Shown here: positions 46,561 through 60,179 of the stretch, in pieces
Layout of the letters: each line of letters opens with the position of its first letter
Numbering within the stretch: position 1 is the first letter of the stretch
Assembly: GCA_900660155.1 (NCBI GenBank)
Contig: CABFPE010000138.1
Coordinates: 566,202 to 630,201, forward strand
Origin: Hofstenia miamia
Lineage: Eukaryota; Xenacoelomorpha; Acoela; Hofsteniidae
Length of the DNA stretch: 64,000 nt
Direction: 5' to 3'
Position numbers and translations under genes: made by a program
The notes under the pieces: model-generated
Seen by the model: the letters and a program-made list of their open reading frames with translations, nothing else
Told to the model about the DNA's origin: nothing
The model's database searches: none

Positions 46561-49400
46561 TTTCCTAAATTCAGTTACTAAACTAATATCCCATATTTTG
46601 GGGTCATATTTCATTTTATTTTTTACTGCCCTCTGGGGCATTACTCTTCTTTCAACTTCAGGTTCATCATTTTTAGGTCTATATTCTTCCTGAAATTCTT
46701 CTTCGTGAACACTATCCATCTCAGCATGTGTGCCATCATTAATTTCTAAAATTTTAAATTCCACATTTTTGTCTAGCATCATTTGCTCTATGTCTACTGT
46801 TGCTCATTTTAAGTTTTGGAAGTGTAATACCTTTTCGTCATTGAGTTTATAGTTATTGTTTGGTAGTGTTTGCACAATAGTGAATGGCCCTGATCACTGT
46901 GTTTTTAGCTTCCTTACCTGGTTCACGTCTTGTGTTCTTATTAAAGTGTATGCATAAACCTTATCCCCTTCCTTGTGTGGTTTCCCATAGATTTTCTTGT
47001 TAAAATTTCTTTCTTGTCTTATTGCAGATCTTTTTGTATTGTGACAGATTGCTTCATGAATTCCTGTAATTTGGTCTTTGATCTTTCTTATATATTTGTT
47101 ATCCAGTTTGTTGGAGTATGCATGGTATTGCATTGATATAGGTGTTGCCACTTCTCTTCCATACATAGCTTTGTATGGGGCCATCCCAGTTGTTGAGTTT
47201 ACCAAGGTGTTGTAGAAATATTCTACCATTGCTATGACCTCTTTCCAATCTCTACCTCCTATTCTTGATGTTAACACTATTATTAATTTAATCATAGTTC
47301 TATTCAGTCTCTCAACAGCTCTGTTTGCCTTTGGGTGATACACTGTTGTTTTTTCAGTTAAAATTTCCATTAATTTAGTCATTTCTTCAATTAGTTTGCT
47401 TTCAAATTGCACTTCTCTATCTGATACTATTGTTTGCATTGGTCCAAATTTCAAGTATCCATTCCTTCATGATTTTCTCTGTCACTATTTTTGCCATTGT
47501 CAAATATAATGGGATCATTTGTGCATACTTTGTGAAATTATCCACCAATACTAGTATGTATTGATATCTCTCATCATCCTGTGATAATTTTTTCAAATCA
47601 ACATGCATGATTTCATTTGGTGCAGTCACTATTATTTTTTCCAGTGGTGTCCTCTGTCTTGGGAAATGGCTTTTGTTGTTTATCAGGCACATTGCACACT
47701 TGATAATTATGTCTTCCACCGTCCTTCTAATACTTGTTGTTATGAATCTTGCATTAAATGTTTTTTCTGTTTGAATTATCCTGATATGTCCGTTTTCATG
47801 TACTTTCCTTACCAATACCCTTTTGTAGTACTCAGGAATTGCTATTCTTAGTGTTTTTCCTTGAACATATAGAAGTCCATTGTTATTTACCTTCCATTTG
47901 TATCTTTGGAAATAGCTATTAGCTTCTTTCCCTAGAATCCTTTTCTCATCACACACTTTCACTATTATTTCTCGCAAAATGATATCTGTTTGCTGTTTCT
48001 CAATTATGTTGTTTTCAGTGATCTCTTCTTTGATTGCTATGAGCATTATTGTGTTCCCTTTCTTATCTGAGATAATTTTGGGTAATTCTTTATACTTGTT
48101 ATGACGTAAGAATTGAAATTGTTTCTTTTCACCATCTATTTTTTCAATATCTCTTTGATACTTTGGTAGGGCCGTCCAAAAATCTGCATTTTTGTGTAGT
48201 GTGCCCTTTCAGTATTCTATTGTGAACTTGAATTCATTAAGATATTTAATCCATTGTGACACTATTGACGATTTATCACCTGAAAACTTTTTTAACCACA
48301 CTAGTCTGCTATTATTGGTTCTTACTTTAAAGTTTTGCCCTATCAAGAAATAATGAAATTTTTTAATACTAATGCCAACATTTCCAATTTAGTTGATCCA
48401 TAATTTTCTTCACTCTGTTTGAGTTTTCTACTGAAGAACTGTATAGGTACTTCTTTTCCATCTTTTATCTGCCCCAGACATGCACCTATGGTGACATTGC
48501 TTGCATTGCAATCTAAGATAAATTCCTTTTCATAGTCAGGTGTGTTCAATGATGGCATCTTACTTAACTCACTCTTTATGTTGTCTAACTGTTCCTGCTC
48601 TCTCCATGTCCATTCAAAAATCTTATTTTTCTTTAACAATGTCGTCATTTTGTTTGTCTTATGGGCTACATTTGCTATAAAAGATCCATAGTAGTTTATA
48701 AATCCATAAATCTCTGTAGGTTTTTTTTTCGTTTTTGGACTAGTAATGTTCTGTATCATTTCTTTTGCATTGTTCTTCATTTTTTTCTCTCCTTTCTGTA
48801 TCTGTCTTCCCAAGAATACTACTTGTGTTTTCAGAATTTCACATTTTTCCATTTGCACACTGTCCTGTGTTATACAGAATTGTTAATGTTCTATCCAGTT
48901 TACCCATATGCTCCTTGATTGTATCACTTGCTATCAGAATGTCATCTATGTATACACTTACTCCTTTTTCAATCTTTTTATTATTTTGCTTGAACACTTT
49001 TGTTACATACCTTTGAAAGTTAGCCAGCACATTACATAATCCAAAAGCCATGTACATCCCTTCAAATAGACCATATGGCGTTATAAATGCTGTCTTTTTG
49101 ATGTCTTTAGGCTCCATCAGCACCTGCCAATACGCCTTACATAAGTCTATACAGGCGTAATACTTATTTTTGCTAGCTTCATATATGATATCTTCTATCC
49201 TTGGAAGTGGGTATGTGTCTTTCTTTTTAATAGCATTGAGCTTGCAAAAATCTATGCACAGCCTGTACTTTTTCCCTTGTTTGACAAAGAACATTGACGC
49301 AGCATACAGGCTTTCACTAGGTCTTAATATCTTGTTGTCTATTAGTTCATTCAGAATGGTATTGTAATTTTCTTTCAAATTTTCTGGTAGTCTCTTACAT

Positions 49401-50550
49401 TGTAGCATCATCCAAAAGGCAACTAAAGCTGAATAACGTCGAATGATTATTAATTGAAATTAATTGTAAAAATTTAGTTAATGAACTTTAGTTATTTTTG
49501 TAAAATGCAACTAAGATTTAATATTGGTCAAAATAAGAAACTTGTTAGCCGATCAAGAGATAATTGACAAATTAAATTGAGCAAACTAACGCTTACATAT
49601 GAACAGCCATATTGGCAGACGAATCATTTGAATTTTAAAATCGGCAGGTACTTTTTGTAGAAATTTTATAAATAGCTTTGATTCAACCATAATTTTGATG
49701 AACAATAAATTCTTCAGAGTTTATTTATTTTTCATTTCTACTTTATCTGGTTTGATTATTTAATTAAATGTGCAGCTAGGCAAGTTGTGTTTAGTAGTGG
49801 CTGGAATCCATCACGGGATTGATTTTAGGGTCTTTGTGCCAGTCACGAAAGTGCACCTATGTTACGGTTAGGAGTTTTTCGATTCTTGCCTAGTCTGACT
49901 ATCAATCAATACATGTATGAAATAACCAAATGCCTGAAACGACTGGATAGTCGACACTTAGGGATATTTATATATTCTTAAATGTAGGAGACTCGACTAT
50001 AATTGACTTAATAAATGACCTCACATGTAATACTATTAAATGTAGGTATAGGAAACTGCAATCTTATTACTTAAATAATTAAGCCGATAGTTTTACAGTA
50101 ATGGCTATTCTAAATATTTTATTACATGCAGTTAGTGTCAATGCCCGGTTGCTTTATTAAATAAAAACAACAAACACTTTACAACTCTGAGTTTAAGTCA
50201 GTTACAACTTTACTTGAGTGCACACACCGAGCTAACGTAAGGTACACATAACTAATTCCAGTTGAGCTGAGGTGGTGCTGTGGACTCAACCATCGTTGTA
50301 GAAGAGGAGGAGCTGTGTTGTGGAGATCGGCGTTGGGCAGTAGCCCACAGAAGAGCTGAAGAGGAAACATCCGATCACTTCGTCACCTAAACAGTGATCG
50401 TGAATACTCAATCATTTTATTAACATAACTAGTTAATAATAGAGGATAGTCTGATGGTTCGACAATGTAGTAACACCTCACCCGCGAATTACTAAGCACT
50501 CATTACCAGTAATCAGACATGGCGTAATAAGCTAGGTGGAGGATGTTACA
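49401..50550 (+). mobile_element. LTR, 1150 bp, plus orientation
   Basis: It starts TGTAGCATCATCC and ends GGAGGATGTTACA, giving inverted 9-base termini. It has a TATA-like TTATAAATA at about 49667 and AATAAA at 49703. A near-identical copy starts at 62891: over about 475 shared bases I count ten substitutions and three one-base length differences by eye. It contains about 27 CpG by hand count, near expectation, so it is young. Its left edge cuts the minus-strand element's RT and its right edge meets CpG-poor gag sequence. The flanking 4-mers (ACAT and TTGC) do not match, so it is not a simple solo insertion. Confidence 0.9.
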
Positions 50551-52715
50551 TTGCAATGCTCAATTGAATGAGAGATACTTTATTGACTCACTCCATGCTC
50601 TGGAAATACAACTTCAAACTCTGGTGACACCCCTGCCTACATCCCCACTGAGGCATAGTAGCCCACCTCACTCTTCACTCTCCCAGTCTAGATCATCCAA
50701 GTATGTAACTCATGGTGTTTTGCAAGATGCATTTGACGTTTTCTCTGAACACCTTTCAGAGCAAATTTCTGAAATGATTTCTACTCACCTTCCAAGCAGC
50801 CCCATTGTTTCCACCTCTACACCATCTTCACAGCTGGAGAGCCCACCTTTACACAGTCAGTTTTGACTCAAGTTCCTATGCTAACCACAGTTGCCACTTC
50901 AATTTTGTCTGTGCTGAATGTGACCATTTTGCCTCCTGCACTGGTAAACAGTTGTGTTACTCCCACTGTTGTAACTCTGATCACCCTGCACAGTCATGCA
51001 ATTTTTCCATGTCCACTCTGAAGAGTGACCCTTGATTTATTCAATCAATCCTACCCATGGCTACTGCTGGAGCTGATACCACTAACTTATTCAATTGTCA
51101 TTTGATATTACCTAAATTCACTGGGAAGATCAACAACATTTTACAATCTTTTGAAGAATGGTTCTTTCTCTTTGAGTTAACAATGTGTGTGGCAGTATAA
51201 GGCTACGCAAGATGCTGCTGTTGCTCAATTCCCCACCTACCTTCAAGGTTTCATGTACAATCAGTACATGATGCTGGATCAGGACATGAAGACTAACTAT
51301 CAACTTCTTATCAGATACTTTGAGGACCATTACAAGGCACCTCATATCATGCATCAGTATAAGATGCTCCTTTGTGATCTTTCATTCAAAAGAGGTGATG
51401 ATGTTTGCACATACATCATGCAGGTAGAAAGGCTGTTTTGTTTTTAAGCAAGCTCACTCCCAAGTATTCAAAGCATGATCTTTTTTCATATATTTGTCGA
51501 GGCTTCCTCCCTAACATCCAAAACTGCCTCAAACTCAAATGTGGTCCTGAGGACTATCTCAGTCTAATTATTCATAAGGCTATCAGCATAATATATATGC
51601 TGCACAACACCACTTGTATTGAAAGGATGTTGCAGATCCCAAAGTTGGTTCTTCTTCACCAAAGTTTCCTGCCTCTTCAAGCACCATTGCTTCCACCATG
51701 AAAATAGAACTTGAGCATACCCACTGTGGCCAGAAAGGGCACACTAAATCTCAGTGCCAAGCTGTAATTCATTTAGTTGCCAATGGCAATGGCTTCATCA
51801 TTGATGAACCTGAGGACCAAGAGTGCTCTCTCAAATCACCTGTCAGCTCAGTTACTCAGTTAGACTAGTTGGAGTACTGCCTCATTGATCATTAGTGATT
51901 CTTATTGCTCTAAGCTGTGTATGACATGAAACAATTTACTTCCATCTACTGCATGTCTGTTGGATGCTTCAGGAAATTCCCTCTCACTCAAAGGTTGCAT
52001 ACTGAATCTAGAGCTGTGCATTAAGTTTCTCTGAATGTGTAATAGTCAAGCCCCATCATTGGTAATGAGTCCCATTACCACTGACTAAGCCTACACTGGC
52101 AACATTATGATTTCTGGATTTAAAGGAAAACGCTTTTGTAGAGTTAACTTCTCTCCTGATCTTTGTCTTGCTTTGAAAGGAAAGACATGTGTCACTATTT
52201 TAAAAAGTTATGATTCTCTGGTTAAAATAGATCCATCTCGACTGAAACTAGTTGCAAGTCTGGTTCATTTGGAATTCCAGGCTGCTGCTTGTTCACCAAT
52301 ACTAACTGCCATTCACAATCTGGCAGAGCCAAGTGACAATGTTCAGATCCTCCTGTTAATGAGCAGATGCATCTGCATCTTAGCTCTCAGGAGCACAAGT
52401 CACTTTCTCATCTGCTCCAGCAGCATCATGAGGTCTTCAATTACAGTTCAATCAGTGTTGTCAGGCCATTGGAGAACAGCACTCCATAGTAACCAAGAAT
52501 GACCATCCAATTCACATGCCCATCTGAAGAGTACCAGAAAACCTCTGAGAAGAGTATGAAAAGATCCTAAGCAATCTCATAGAGAGTGGTGTTATTCAGG
52601 CTAGCAATAGCCCCTATGCAGCTCCCACCATCTTCATTAAGCAGGGCAACAAGTACCACCTTTGCATGGACTTTAGAAAGCTTAATGACGTTACAGTAAA
52701 GGATGTGTACCCAAG
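50551..52715 (+). mobile_element. Older Ty3/gypsy-type fragment: gag, protease region and start of RT
   Basis: Gag-like text includes DLSFKRGDDVCTYIMQVERL and SKHDLFSYICRGF near 51.37-51.5 kb, then a zinc-knuckle-like stretch near 51.72 kb. RT text begins near 52.5 kb (SPYAAPT near 52.61 kb, then FRKLND near 52.67 kb) and breaks off at 52715, where a second element's gag begins. The first 550 bp hold about one CpG despite over 40% G+C, a sign of long exposure to methylation-driven decay. Fossil, many breaks. Confidence 0.8.
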
Positions 52716-55700
52716 ATGAAGAAGACAGATGACATCCGCAATTACATACAACAGGTTGAGAGGCTGGTCACACTCAGCTCAAGAGAGAACCAATATTCAA
52801 AATACGATCTCTTTTCGCACATTTGTAAAGGGATGCCCGACAATATAAGAGCACAATTTGAAATTAAGTGTGACATAGACGACAAATTGGAGAAGATGAT
52901 CAGAAAAGCGGTGGACATACAAGCTATGATCGAAAACAATGCGAGAATAAATGAAAAGGCAGCTTGGCATAGAGAACCACCAATGTGGAGGAGCAACCTT
53001 AAACTGAAAACCACAACGAAAATGTACGAGACAGACAAACAGGAAAAAACGATAAGAGTGAAAACCAGAGACGGAAAAACGAAGAAGGTTTGTGAAAAAG
53101 ACGTTAAATGTTATAATTGCGGAAAGAAAGGACACAAAAGAGATGAGTGCCACAAACAAATAAATATGATTGGAGAAGAACAAGGGTACTTTGAAGAAGA
53201 GGACCTAATAGAATCGGAGGGAGAAACAAACAAAGAACCCCAAACTGAAGAGGAATAGGAAAACTAAGTGGAGGGCCGACTCCTAAAAACCGCACAGCAG
53301 TAATGATTATGGCAAACATGGATACAGTGAACACAATAACAATATTGGTTAACGGAATAATGATAAAAGCAACCATCGATACGGGAGTGGCAACTTTGAT
53401 AAATATGGACGACTGCACAACAAAAGTAGGGTTCTCAAGAGAGGATCTCACTAAGTGTAACAAAAGACTCATCAATGCATCTGGCGAATATATCGATACT
53501 AAGGGAATACTGGAAGCAGTTCAGCTAAGAGTGGCGAACACTACATTTGAACAATCACTGGTAGTAGTGGATACACACAATAACATGCTACCATATGAGA
53601 TAATTTTGGGAGACGACTTCCTCATAAAAAACAAATGCGTCATCAACTATGCAGATAGAACCATCAAAGTTAAAGAGGAAGAGATTGAGATCAGAGAAGA
53701 ACAGGGCAGAGACAAAACAATCACGTTCGAATTGCAGGAAGACATACATTTGCAGCCGCATCAATGGAAAATGTATAAGATCAGAACAGAGGAAGCAATC
53801 ACAGCCGATGTAATGATCAATGAGAATAAAGGAATAAACACAAAAAGGGTGTCAATGCCGTCAAGTATATGTGCAGTAAAAGGTGGAAAGGGTAAAATTT
53901 CAATTCTCAACCCAACCAATCAGAATGTAAACTTAAAGAAATCACACATCAGGATATTTGGAAAGCATTGGAGGACGAAGATGGAGACGATGACTTGTAT
54001 GGTCGATTTGAGGACTTACAAGTGGAAGTGCAAAGTACTCCACATGGCCGACACAAGGGCAAGTGGATGAACACCATCCAAGTCGTGAGTATTCCCAAAA
54101 GCCGATTCAAGGGCATTGGGACGAAAGCAACTGATGACAAATACAAGTTCCCAGACATTGAGAGCGAGAATTACCAACACCTGAACAAAGAGGAGATACA
54201 ACTGCTAAGAAATATGCTAAGACGACATAAGCGAATATTCAACTATGGAGAGATAAGTGTTGGGCAGGCAATAGGGGAGAAACATAAGATAGTAACAACT
54301 ACTGACAAGCCAATAAAACTCCCCTGTAGAAGAGTGCCCAAACAAATGAAAGACAAATACAATCGAATACTTGAAGAATTGATAGGCAATAAAATTATAC
54401 GACCAAGCGAGAGTCCCTATGCAGCACCAATGGTGTTCGTGAAGCAGGGAGAAAAATACCAGCTATGCATAGATTTTCGGAAGTTGAATGAAGTGACGAA
54501 GAAAGATTCCTATCCTCTGCCAAGGATAGAAGACATGTTATATGAAGCAAGCAAGCACAAATACTTTACGACATTAGACTTGTGCAAGGCATATTGGCAA
54601 GTACGAATGGAGGAAAACGATATCGAGAAGACAGCATTCATAACACCGTACTGGCTGTATGAGTGGATCTACATGGCGTTCGGGCTATGCAATGAGCCGG
54701 CGACGTTTCAAAGATATATAACAAAAGTTTTGAAAAACAAAAAGCATAGAATGGAGGATGGTATCAATGCATACATAGACGATATAATCGTAACAAGCGA
54801 TACAATACAAGAGCATATAGAGAAACTGGATAGAACGCTAACAATCCTAGGGAAAGCAGGACTCTGAATAAACGGCAACAAATGCGAAATCTTAAAGGAG
54901 AAAATCATCTTCTTAGGAAGAACGATAGAAAAAGGGAGGATATCAATGAAAGACAACGCAAGAGAAATGATACAAAAGATAGAGAAACCAAATAACAAGA
55001 AGGACATCCAAAGAATAATGGGTTTCTTTAACTATTACGGCACATTCATCCCCAACATCACAGGGAAAACCGCGAAGATGACGAAACTCATGAGAAAATC
55101 GGTACCATTCATATGGACATGGCAGGAGCAGGAGGAACTGGATAATATTAAGGAAGAACTAGCAAAACTGCCATCACTCAATACACCAGACTATGACGAA
55201 CCATTTATATTAGACTGTGATGCAAGCAAGGTCGCCATAGGAGCAACTCTAGGACAGATGAAAAATGGGAAAGAGGTACAGATACAATTTTTTAGCCGTA
55301 AACTACAACCAAGTGAGGAGAATTACGGCTCAACCAAAGTGGAAATGCTAGCCCTAGTTGAAAGCATCAGAAAGTTCAGACACTTTTTGATTGGAAAAGA
55401 GTTCCAAGTACGTACCAACAACAGCAGCCTTGCATGGCTAAAAAAATTCTCGGGAGATAAATCGGGCATTGTATCCTGATGGATAGAATATCTTAACGAA
55501 TTCACATTCACAATAGAGCATCGAAAGGGCACCTTACATAGCAACACAGACTTTTGGACGTCATTACCAGAGTACCAAAGAGACGCTGAAAAGATAGACG
55601 GAGAAAAGCAGCAATTCCAGTTTCTACCACACAACCAATATGACGAGCTGCCAGAGATCAATGTAGACAAGAAGGGTCAGATGGTACTACCAATCATAAT

Positions 55701-56507
55701 AAAGGAGGAAATCTCTGAGAAGGAGATCATAGAAAAACAACAGGACGATGTAATCCTTAACGAAATAATAAGAAAACTGAAAGAACCCCAAATGATACTA
55801 TCAAAGCTAACAGCAAGCTACTTTGAACGTTACAAATGGAAAACAAACCGAAATGGGTTATTGTATGTCGAAGGGCAAAACAATCGAATCACAATACCAG
55901 AGTACTTCAAAAGGGATTTGATACGGCAGATACACGAAAAAGGCCACCTAGGAATAACACAAAGGGAGAAAACATTTAATGGGCGATTTATAACAACGGC
56001 AGTAAGAAAGGTAATTGAAGACATCATTAACAAATGCACTACATGGTTGCTGCACAACAGCCAATGGTTCCCAACACAGAGAGCACCACTAGAGAAGATA
56101 ATCTCCACACAACCTAATGAAATAGTCCACATTTACTTGGAACAACTTTCAAAAGATAATGAGGGGTAATAAATCCCTATTAGTAATGGTGGATAATTTT
56201 ACGAATTACCCAAGGATGATCCCAATGAAGAATACAACTGCAGAAACCACAGGGGAAATAGTAATGAAGGAGTGGATACTGCGATTTGGGCCAATGGAAA
56301 CTATTATATCGGAAAAAGGACCACAATTTGAGAGGGGTCTATTCCAGGAAATGGCTAAAATGCTAGAGATAGTGAGCCAAAGAACCACAGCATACCACCC
56401 GCAGGCGAACGGTGTGGTAGAGAGATTAAACAGAACTCTGATAAAATTAATAAGAGTAACAACAACGAGGATTGGCTTAAATAAATGGAGAGAGGTGCAA
56501 ATAGGCC
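52716..56507 (+). mobile_element. Younger Ty3/gypsy-type internal region: gag to integrase
   Basis: In order: gag with a CCHC knuckle (CYNCGKKGHKRDEC, about 53.1 kb), aspartic protease (ATIDTG, about 53.38 kb), RT (54.3-54.85 kb, with YIDD), RNase H (55.2-55.5 kb) and integrase (55.7-56.5 kb, with AYHPQANGVVERLNRT). The plus strand is A-rich and retains CpG, unlike the fragments on both sides, so it is younger. It is mostly readable with about five breaks. It starts inside the older element's RT and ends in integrase at a 17-bp LTR-end remnant. Confidence 0.9.
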
Positions 56508-56524
56508 AGGTGGAGGATGTTACA
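56508..56524 (+). other. 17-bp remnant identical to the LTR 3' end
   Basis: AGGTGGAGGATGTTACA here equals 50534-50550, the last 17 bases of the LTR. It marks the seam between the younger integrase text and the older region that follows. Confidence 0.7.
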
Positions 56525-59404
56525 GTAGACCCCAAGTCAACACAATCATATGCTATGACTCTAAAATGCACGGATGACTAAAACAACCATATTGGTGCAG
56601 CACAGTCCATACCATGTTTGATGAAGACTTTAACTTAATGCACCCATGCCAGCTGTTGAATAAGTTTGCCATCCAGAAATTCAAGTGTGTTAACATTGAT
56701 TTTGACAATTTAATTATTGTTTACTTTTTCTGAGTTGGTGAAGTTAATCAGCCCAAAGTGATGGAAAAAATGGAGATAGCATACAGACTAGCCAAGGTCA
56801 AGAACATGTTTAGTGATGTTTGTCAAAGAAGAGTATCAGGATGAGATACCCAAAGAAGTTTTTAACCTTCATTTTAGGATGGAGAACTTCACAATCCATT
56901 ACATGTACTATTATCATCCAAATAGTATGTATCAGTCTGGCATTTTTTCAATAACCAAGTTAATTTACACAGACTTCTCCTGTGCAAAAAGATACCCACC
57001 CATCACCTTGCTGTTGACACAAGATTTATCATTGATGCTGTAACCCAGTTTGCAAACCCTTGAATCCATCAATGCTAACAAGCCTGGTCTCACTTCAGTC
57101 ATGGATATGCTCATTAGTTTCACATTCTCTTGAAGTACCACAACTCTCAGTGAAATTGATAAAGTCTGGACTAACCTTAAGGCAGATAGAAATCCCAAGT
57201 CCATGTGGCCCACTATTAACATCCACAGCCCTACAGCACAGAACTCCATATCCATCAAGAGGCTCCTTATAAAGCTATGCATTGCCTACACCTTGCAAGA
57301 TCGTCAAAATTTTGCTGAGAGTCTGTTCTCTGAGAAGTTTGTACCACCCATTCAGTCTTGTGGAGCCATTTGGGTCCTATCTATTTTCCTGACACAAGAT
57401 CTGCATATTCAGCTGCCTCTCAACTGAAATGCACAAGCTAGCTATCTGCCCCACTGCATGGAAGATTAAAAACTGGCTTCTACATTTATGCTTGCTGCCA
57501 TTATTGCTGGGTAAAACCAAGAAGGCTATGGAGAGATTTGAGAAGGTTTATGCCCGCCTTATCAGTGTGAGTAGTCTGTTGGGGCGCCTTTCACCTCAAA
57601 TGATAGTCAACTGCCTTGGTGTTGCCTTTACCAACCTTAATATCTTCTCAGAAATCCTCAAATCCTCTGCAAGTACATCTGGGGAGCCATGTCAGAAACC
57701 AAGTTACCCTCTTTAGAATTTGAAAATGCACTGCTTTGTACTAACCACGTGATATGCCCAAGAACCTGGATCAATGCACCAGGTTTTAGAATTAATTGCC
57801 CATTACAATGTTCACACCAAGACAGAGACCTTGTTAAACTTAGATAAAATGGACTACCCAGAGTGTGGCTACAACAGCTTTTGGAAACATGGACACAACC
57901 TGCCAAAGATGGCAAAATCATTCCTATTACAGTCATTGAACAGACAATGCACTAACCTGAGCAGTTTTATTGTGAAGAAGAGCTGTTATCATCATCTGCA
58001 GTCAAGGTATTGCCCAGAACTAAAGCACTTATTGAAGCCATTAAGCTTCAGCAGTGTTCTGGAGTCACAAGCTTTCCCATACCCACACCAGCTTGGTCAA
58101 TCACCAAGAATGATTGAATTTTAACCATAGAACGCCATCTGGATGAGTTTGCTGAAAATCTCTCCATTGTCAACCATGTTATTGAACAGAACCAAGACAA
58201 TGACGTGTTAGGTTTAATGAAGTGGTGTTTAACAAAAATGTTTACCAAGGAGGAATTAGGACTTCTACAATCGCCTGGGCAATAAATAGCCTTGGACATA
58301 GAATGTACCACATCCCACCTTCAAATCTCCAACTACCAGGTCGCCAAACTCTGTAAACATGGACTCCACAGCACATTCTGGGACTCAATCAGTCACTACC
58401 CTGTGACTATTGGGACTGCCATGCTGAGAGAAAAGGTTGCACTTGACAATGTTGAAAGTCATTGTGGATAAGCATAACTTATTGTGTATTCCTCCACCCT
58501 GCGTCCATCATGGCACTTCAAAAAGGGGTGAAGGAAAGTCTCTGCTCACCTTTCCAACTCAATCAACTACATCTCCACCATGGCCAAGATCAACAAGTTG
58601 ATGCAATCAAGGGAGTACAAAGATACTAGAGACACTCTGGTTGAGGGCAGAAACCAAGAACATGTTTACATTGATGGCAAAGCCATGATTAAGAATATTT
58701 TCCAAAAGGGACAACCAATCTCCACTCAGTTAACTAAGATCCATAACAAAATTGCGACACTGGACCCCTGTGTTCTCATTCTATTTCAGGCATCTGGTGA
58801 CTTAATGTGGATAAACAACATTGAATCCCTCACTCAATACTACAACATCACTAAGTGGATTGAGATCATCATTTTGCTAAGAGCAGAGGTTACAGATCTG
58901 GTGGAGATGACTTTACAGCAGGTCAACAAATACTGCTCCCTGTTTATGGATCAAGCAATGCACATGGGATCACTAAGAGAGGTCTTTGCCCACTTCTATC
59001 TGAATACTCAGATCAGCCCCAAAAATGCCCACACTTCAGACATGGATGCACTCATGACCCTCACCTTTACAAGAGGTTCTATGATACTTTTACACATAAA
59101 TTAAACAACCTGAGGAGAAATTGTCCTATTAGTGCCTGTCTACCAGAGATTGAGTTCTTCCTCCTGAGAAGTGAAGAAGTTATGCAGAGGGAAACACTCA
59201 TGCAGATTACCTGGCGACCTAGATACACCAAAGTTACATCTTGGGACAACATCCTAGCTGCAGAAATCATTGAGGAGACGCAAAAGTCCTGTCTGGTCCC
59301 ACAGTCAAACTCCTACTGCAAATTTAACCAGGAATGGGGGGCATGTAGAGTCACTCAGGGCCTACTTTTTCGATTTTATTATTATTTTGGCACTCTGAAA
59401 ATAG
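56525..59404 (+). mobile_element. Older LTR-element fragment: unrecognised region downstream of integrase
   Basis: This CpG-poor stretch is the plus-strand counterpart of 43.0-45.9 kb. Matching pieces occur in the same order: STVHTMFDE near 56.6 kb, a YIWGAMSETKL-type piece near 57.68 kb against KYMWGAKSNTKL, and MDALMTL near 59.05 kb. One segment, 58580-59104, keeps a 174-residue open frame. No known domain is recognised. Fossil, many breaks. Confidence 0.65.
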
Positions 59405-59943
59405 TGTTGCATCTTTTTGACGTCCTGATTTCATAATTTGTTGCTACCCATTTATATCAATTTCCTTTAAATTGATTATTTTTATTTTTGAGTATAGTTA
59501 TTTGATAGTGTTAGTATTTGTTCTCTCAATTTGAATAATGTGTGATTGCTCATTTTTAACTTTGCAAAGGAAATTGTGTTTTGAAACTGTAAACAAAATC
59601 CAGGTAATAAGTTACAGATTTTTGTAATAAATATGTAATATCACTGAGCTGAGAGGTGGAACTCAACCAAGTGGATCATTGCATGACTAGTGAAACTGGA
59701 TGTGGAGATCAGCTTTGGGCAGATGCCTGCTATCAATCTTTGGAGAGATTGCTGTATGGCTTTGTCACCTAAATAGTGAAGAGTTAAATCTAGTTACATT
59801 ATGCTAACAAAAACACACAAAAGCTAAACAGTATCTAGTTAGTAAATCCCTACCCACAAAGATACAACCAATGTTATAAAGTAACAAAGGATAAACAGTA
59901 ATAATGCCTGGTAGTAAGTTGGCTGAGTTTCATTTAGGCTACA
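59405..59943 (+). mobile_element. Diverged, shortened LTR
   Basis: It starts TGTTGCATCTT (compare TGTAGCATCAT) and ends near TTTAGGCTACA. Inside, GTGGAGATCAGCTTTGGGCAG and GTCACCTAAATAGTGA match GTGGAGATCGGCGTTGGGCAG and GTCACCTAAACAGTGA of the 49401 LTR. At 539 bp it has lost about half the length. It may be the 3' LTR of the older plus-strand element. Confidence 0.55.
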
Positions 59944-60179
59944 TCTTTAGTGATCTGGGTAGAGTTATACATCATGTAAACAATGCTGATAGCTTTCCAG
60001 ATGAATACATTAAGTCTGTCTTCAGGGTCACACTTTAGTTTCAAATGACTATGAATGCTAGGTGGAAATCCCCAGCAAATATAAGAAAACAAATCATGCT
60101 TTGAATATTCAGGTGTAAGTTTACTGAGGTGAAATAACCTTTCCACTTGAGTTATGTAGGTATGGACATCATCCCCTTT
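59944..60179 (-). mobile_element. Minus-strand gag fragment, left part
   Basis: The minus strand encodes GDDVHTYITQVERLFHLSKL and SKHDLFSYICWGF, close to the gag at 51.4-51.5 kb on the plus strand. The solo LTR at 60180-61267 separates it from the rest of the gag. CpG-poor fossil. Confidence 0.75.

Larger units (their letters stand above)
42985..49400 (-). mobile_element. Ty3/gypsy-type LTR retroelement (minus strand), broken, lacking its 5' part
   Basis: In minus-strand order: reverse transcriptase (about 49.4-48.9 kb, with the YIDD box), RNase H (about 48.6-48.35 kb), integrase (about 48.0-46.9 kb, with the HPKANRAVERLNRT segment), a short repetitive region (46.8-46.0 kb), and a long region of unknown function (45.9-43.0 kb). 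The gag and protease parts are missing on the right because a plus-strand LTR begins at 49401. The element is a fossil with several breaks. Its pol is the closest relative in the window of the pol at 53.3-56.5 kb. CpG content is moderate, suggesting intermediate age. Confidence 0.88.

Noticed and set aside
52797-53475. Minus-strand open frames opposite the younger gag and protease
   Set aside because: They are shadows of the A-rich plus-strand coding text, which carries a CCHC knuckle and a DTG protease motif.
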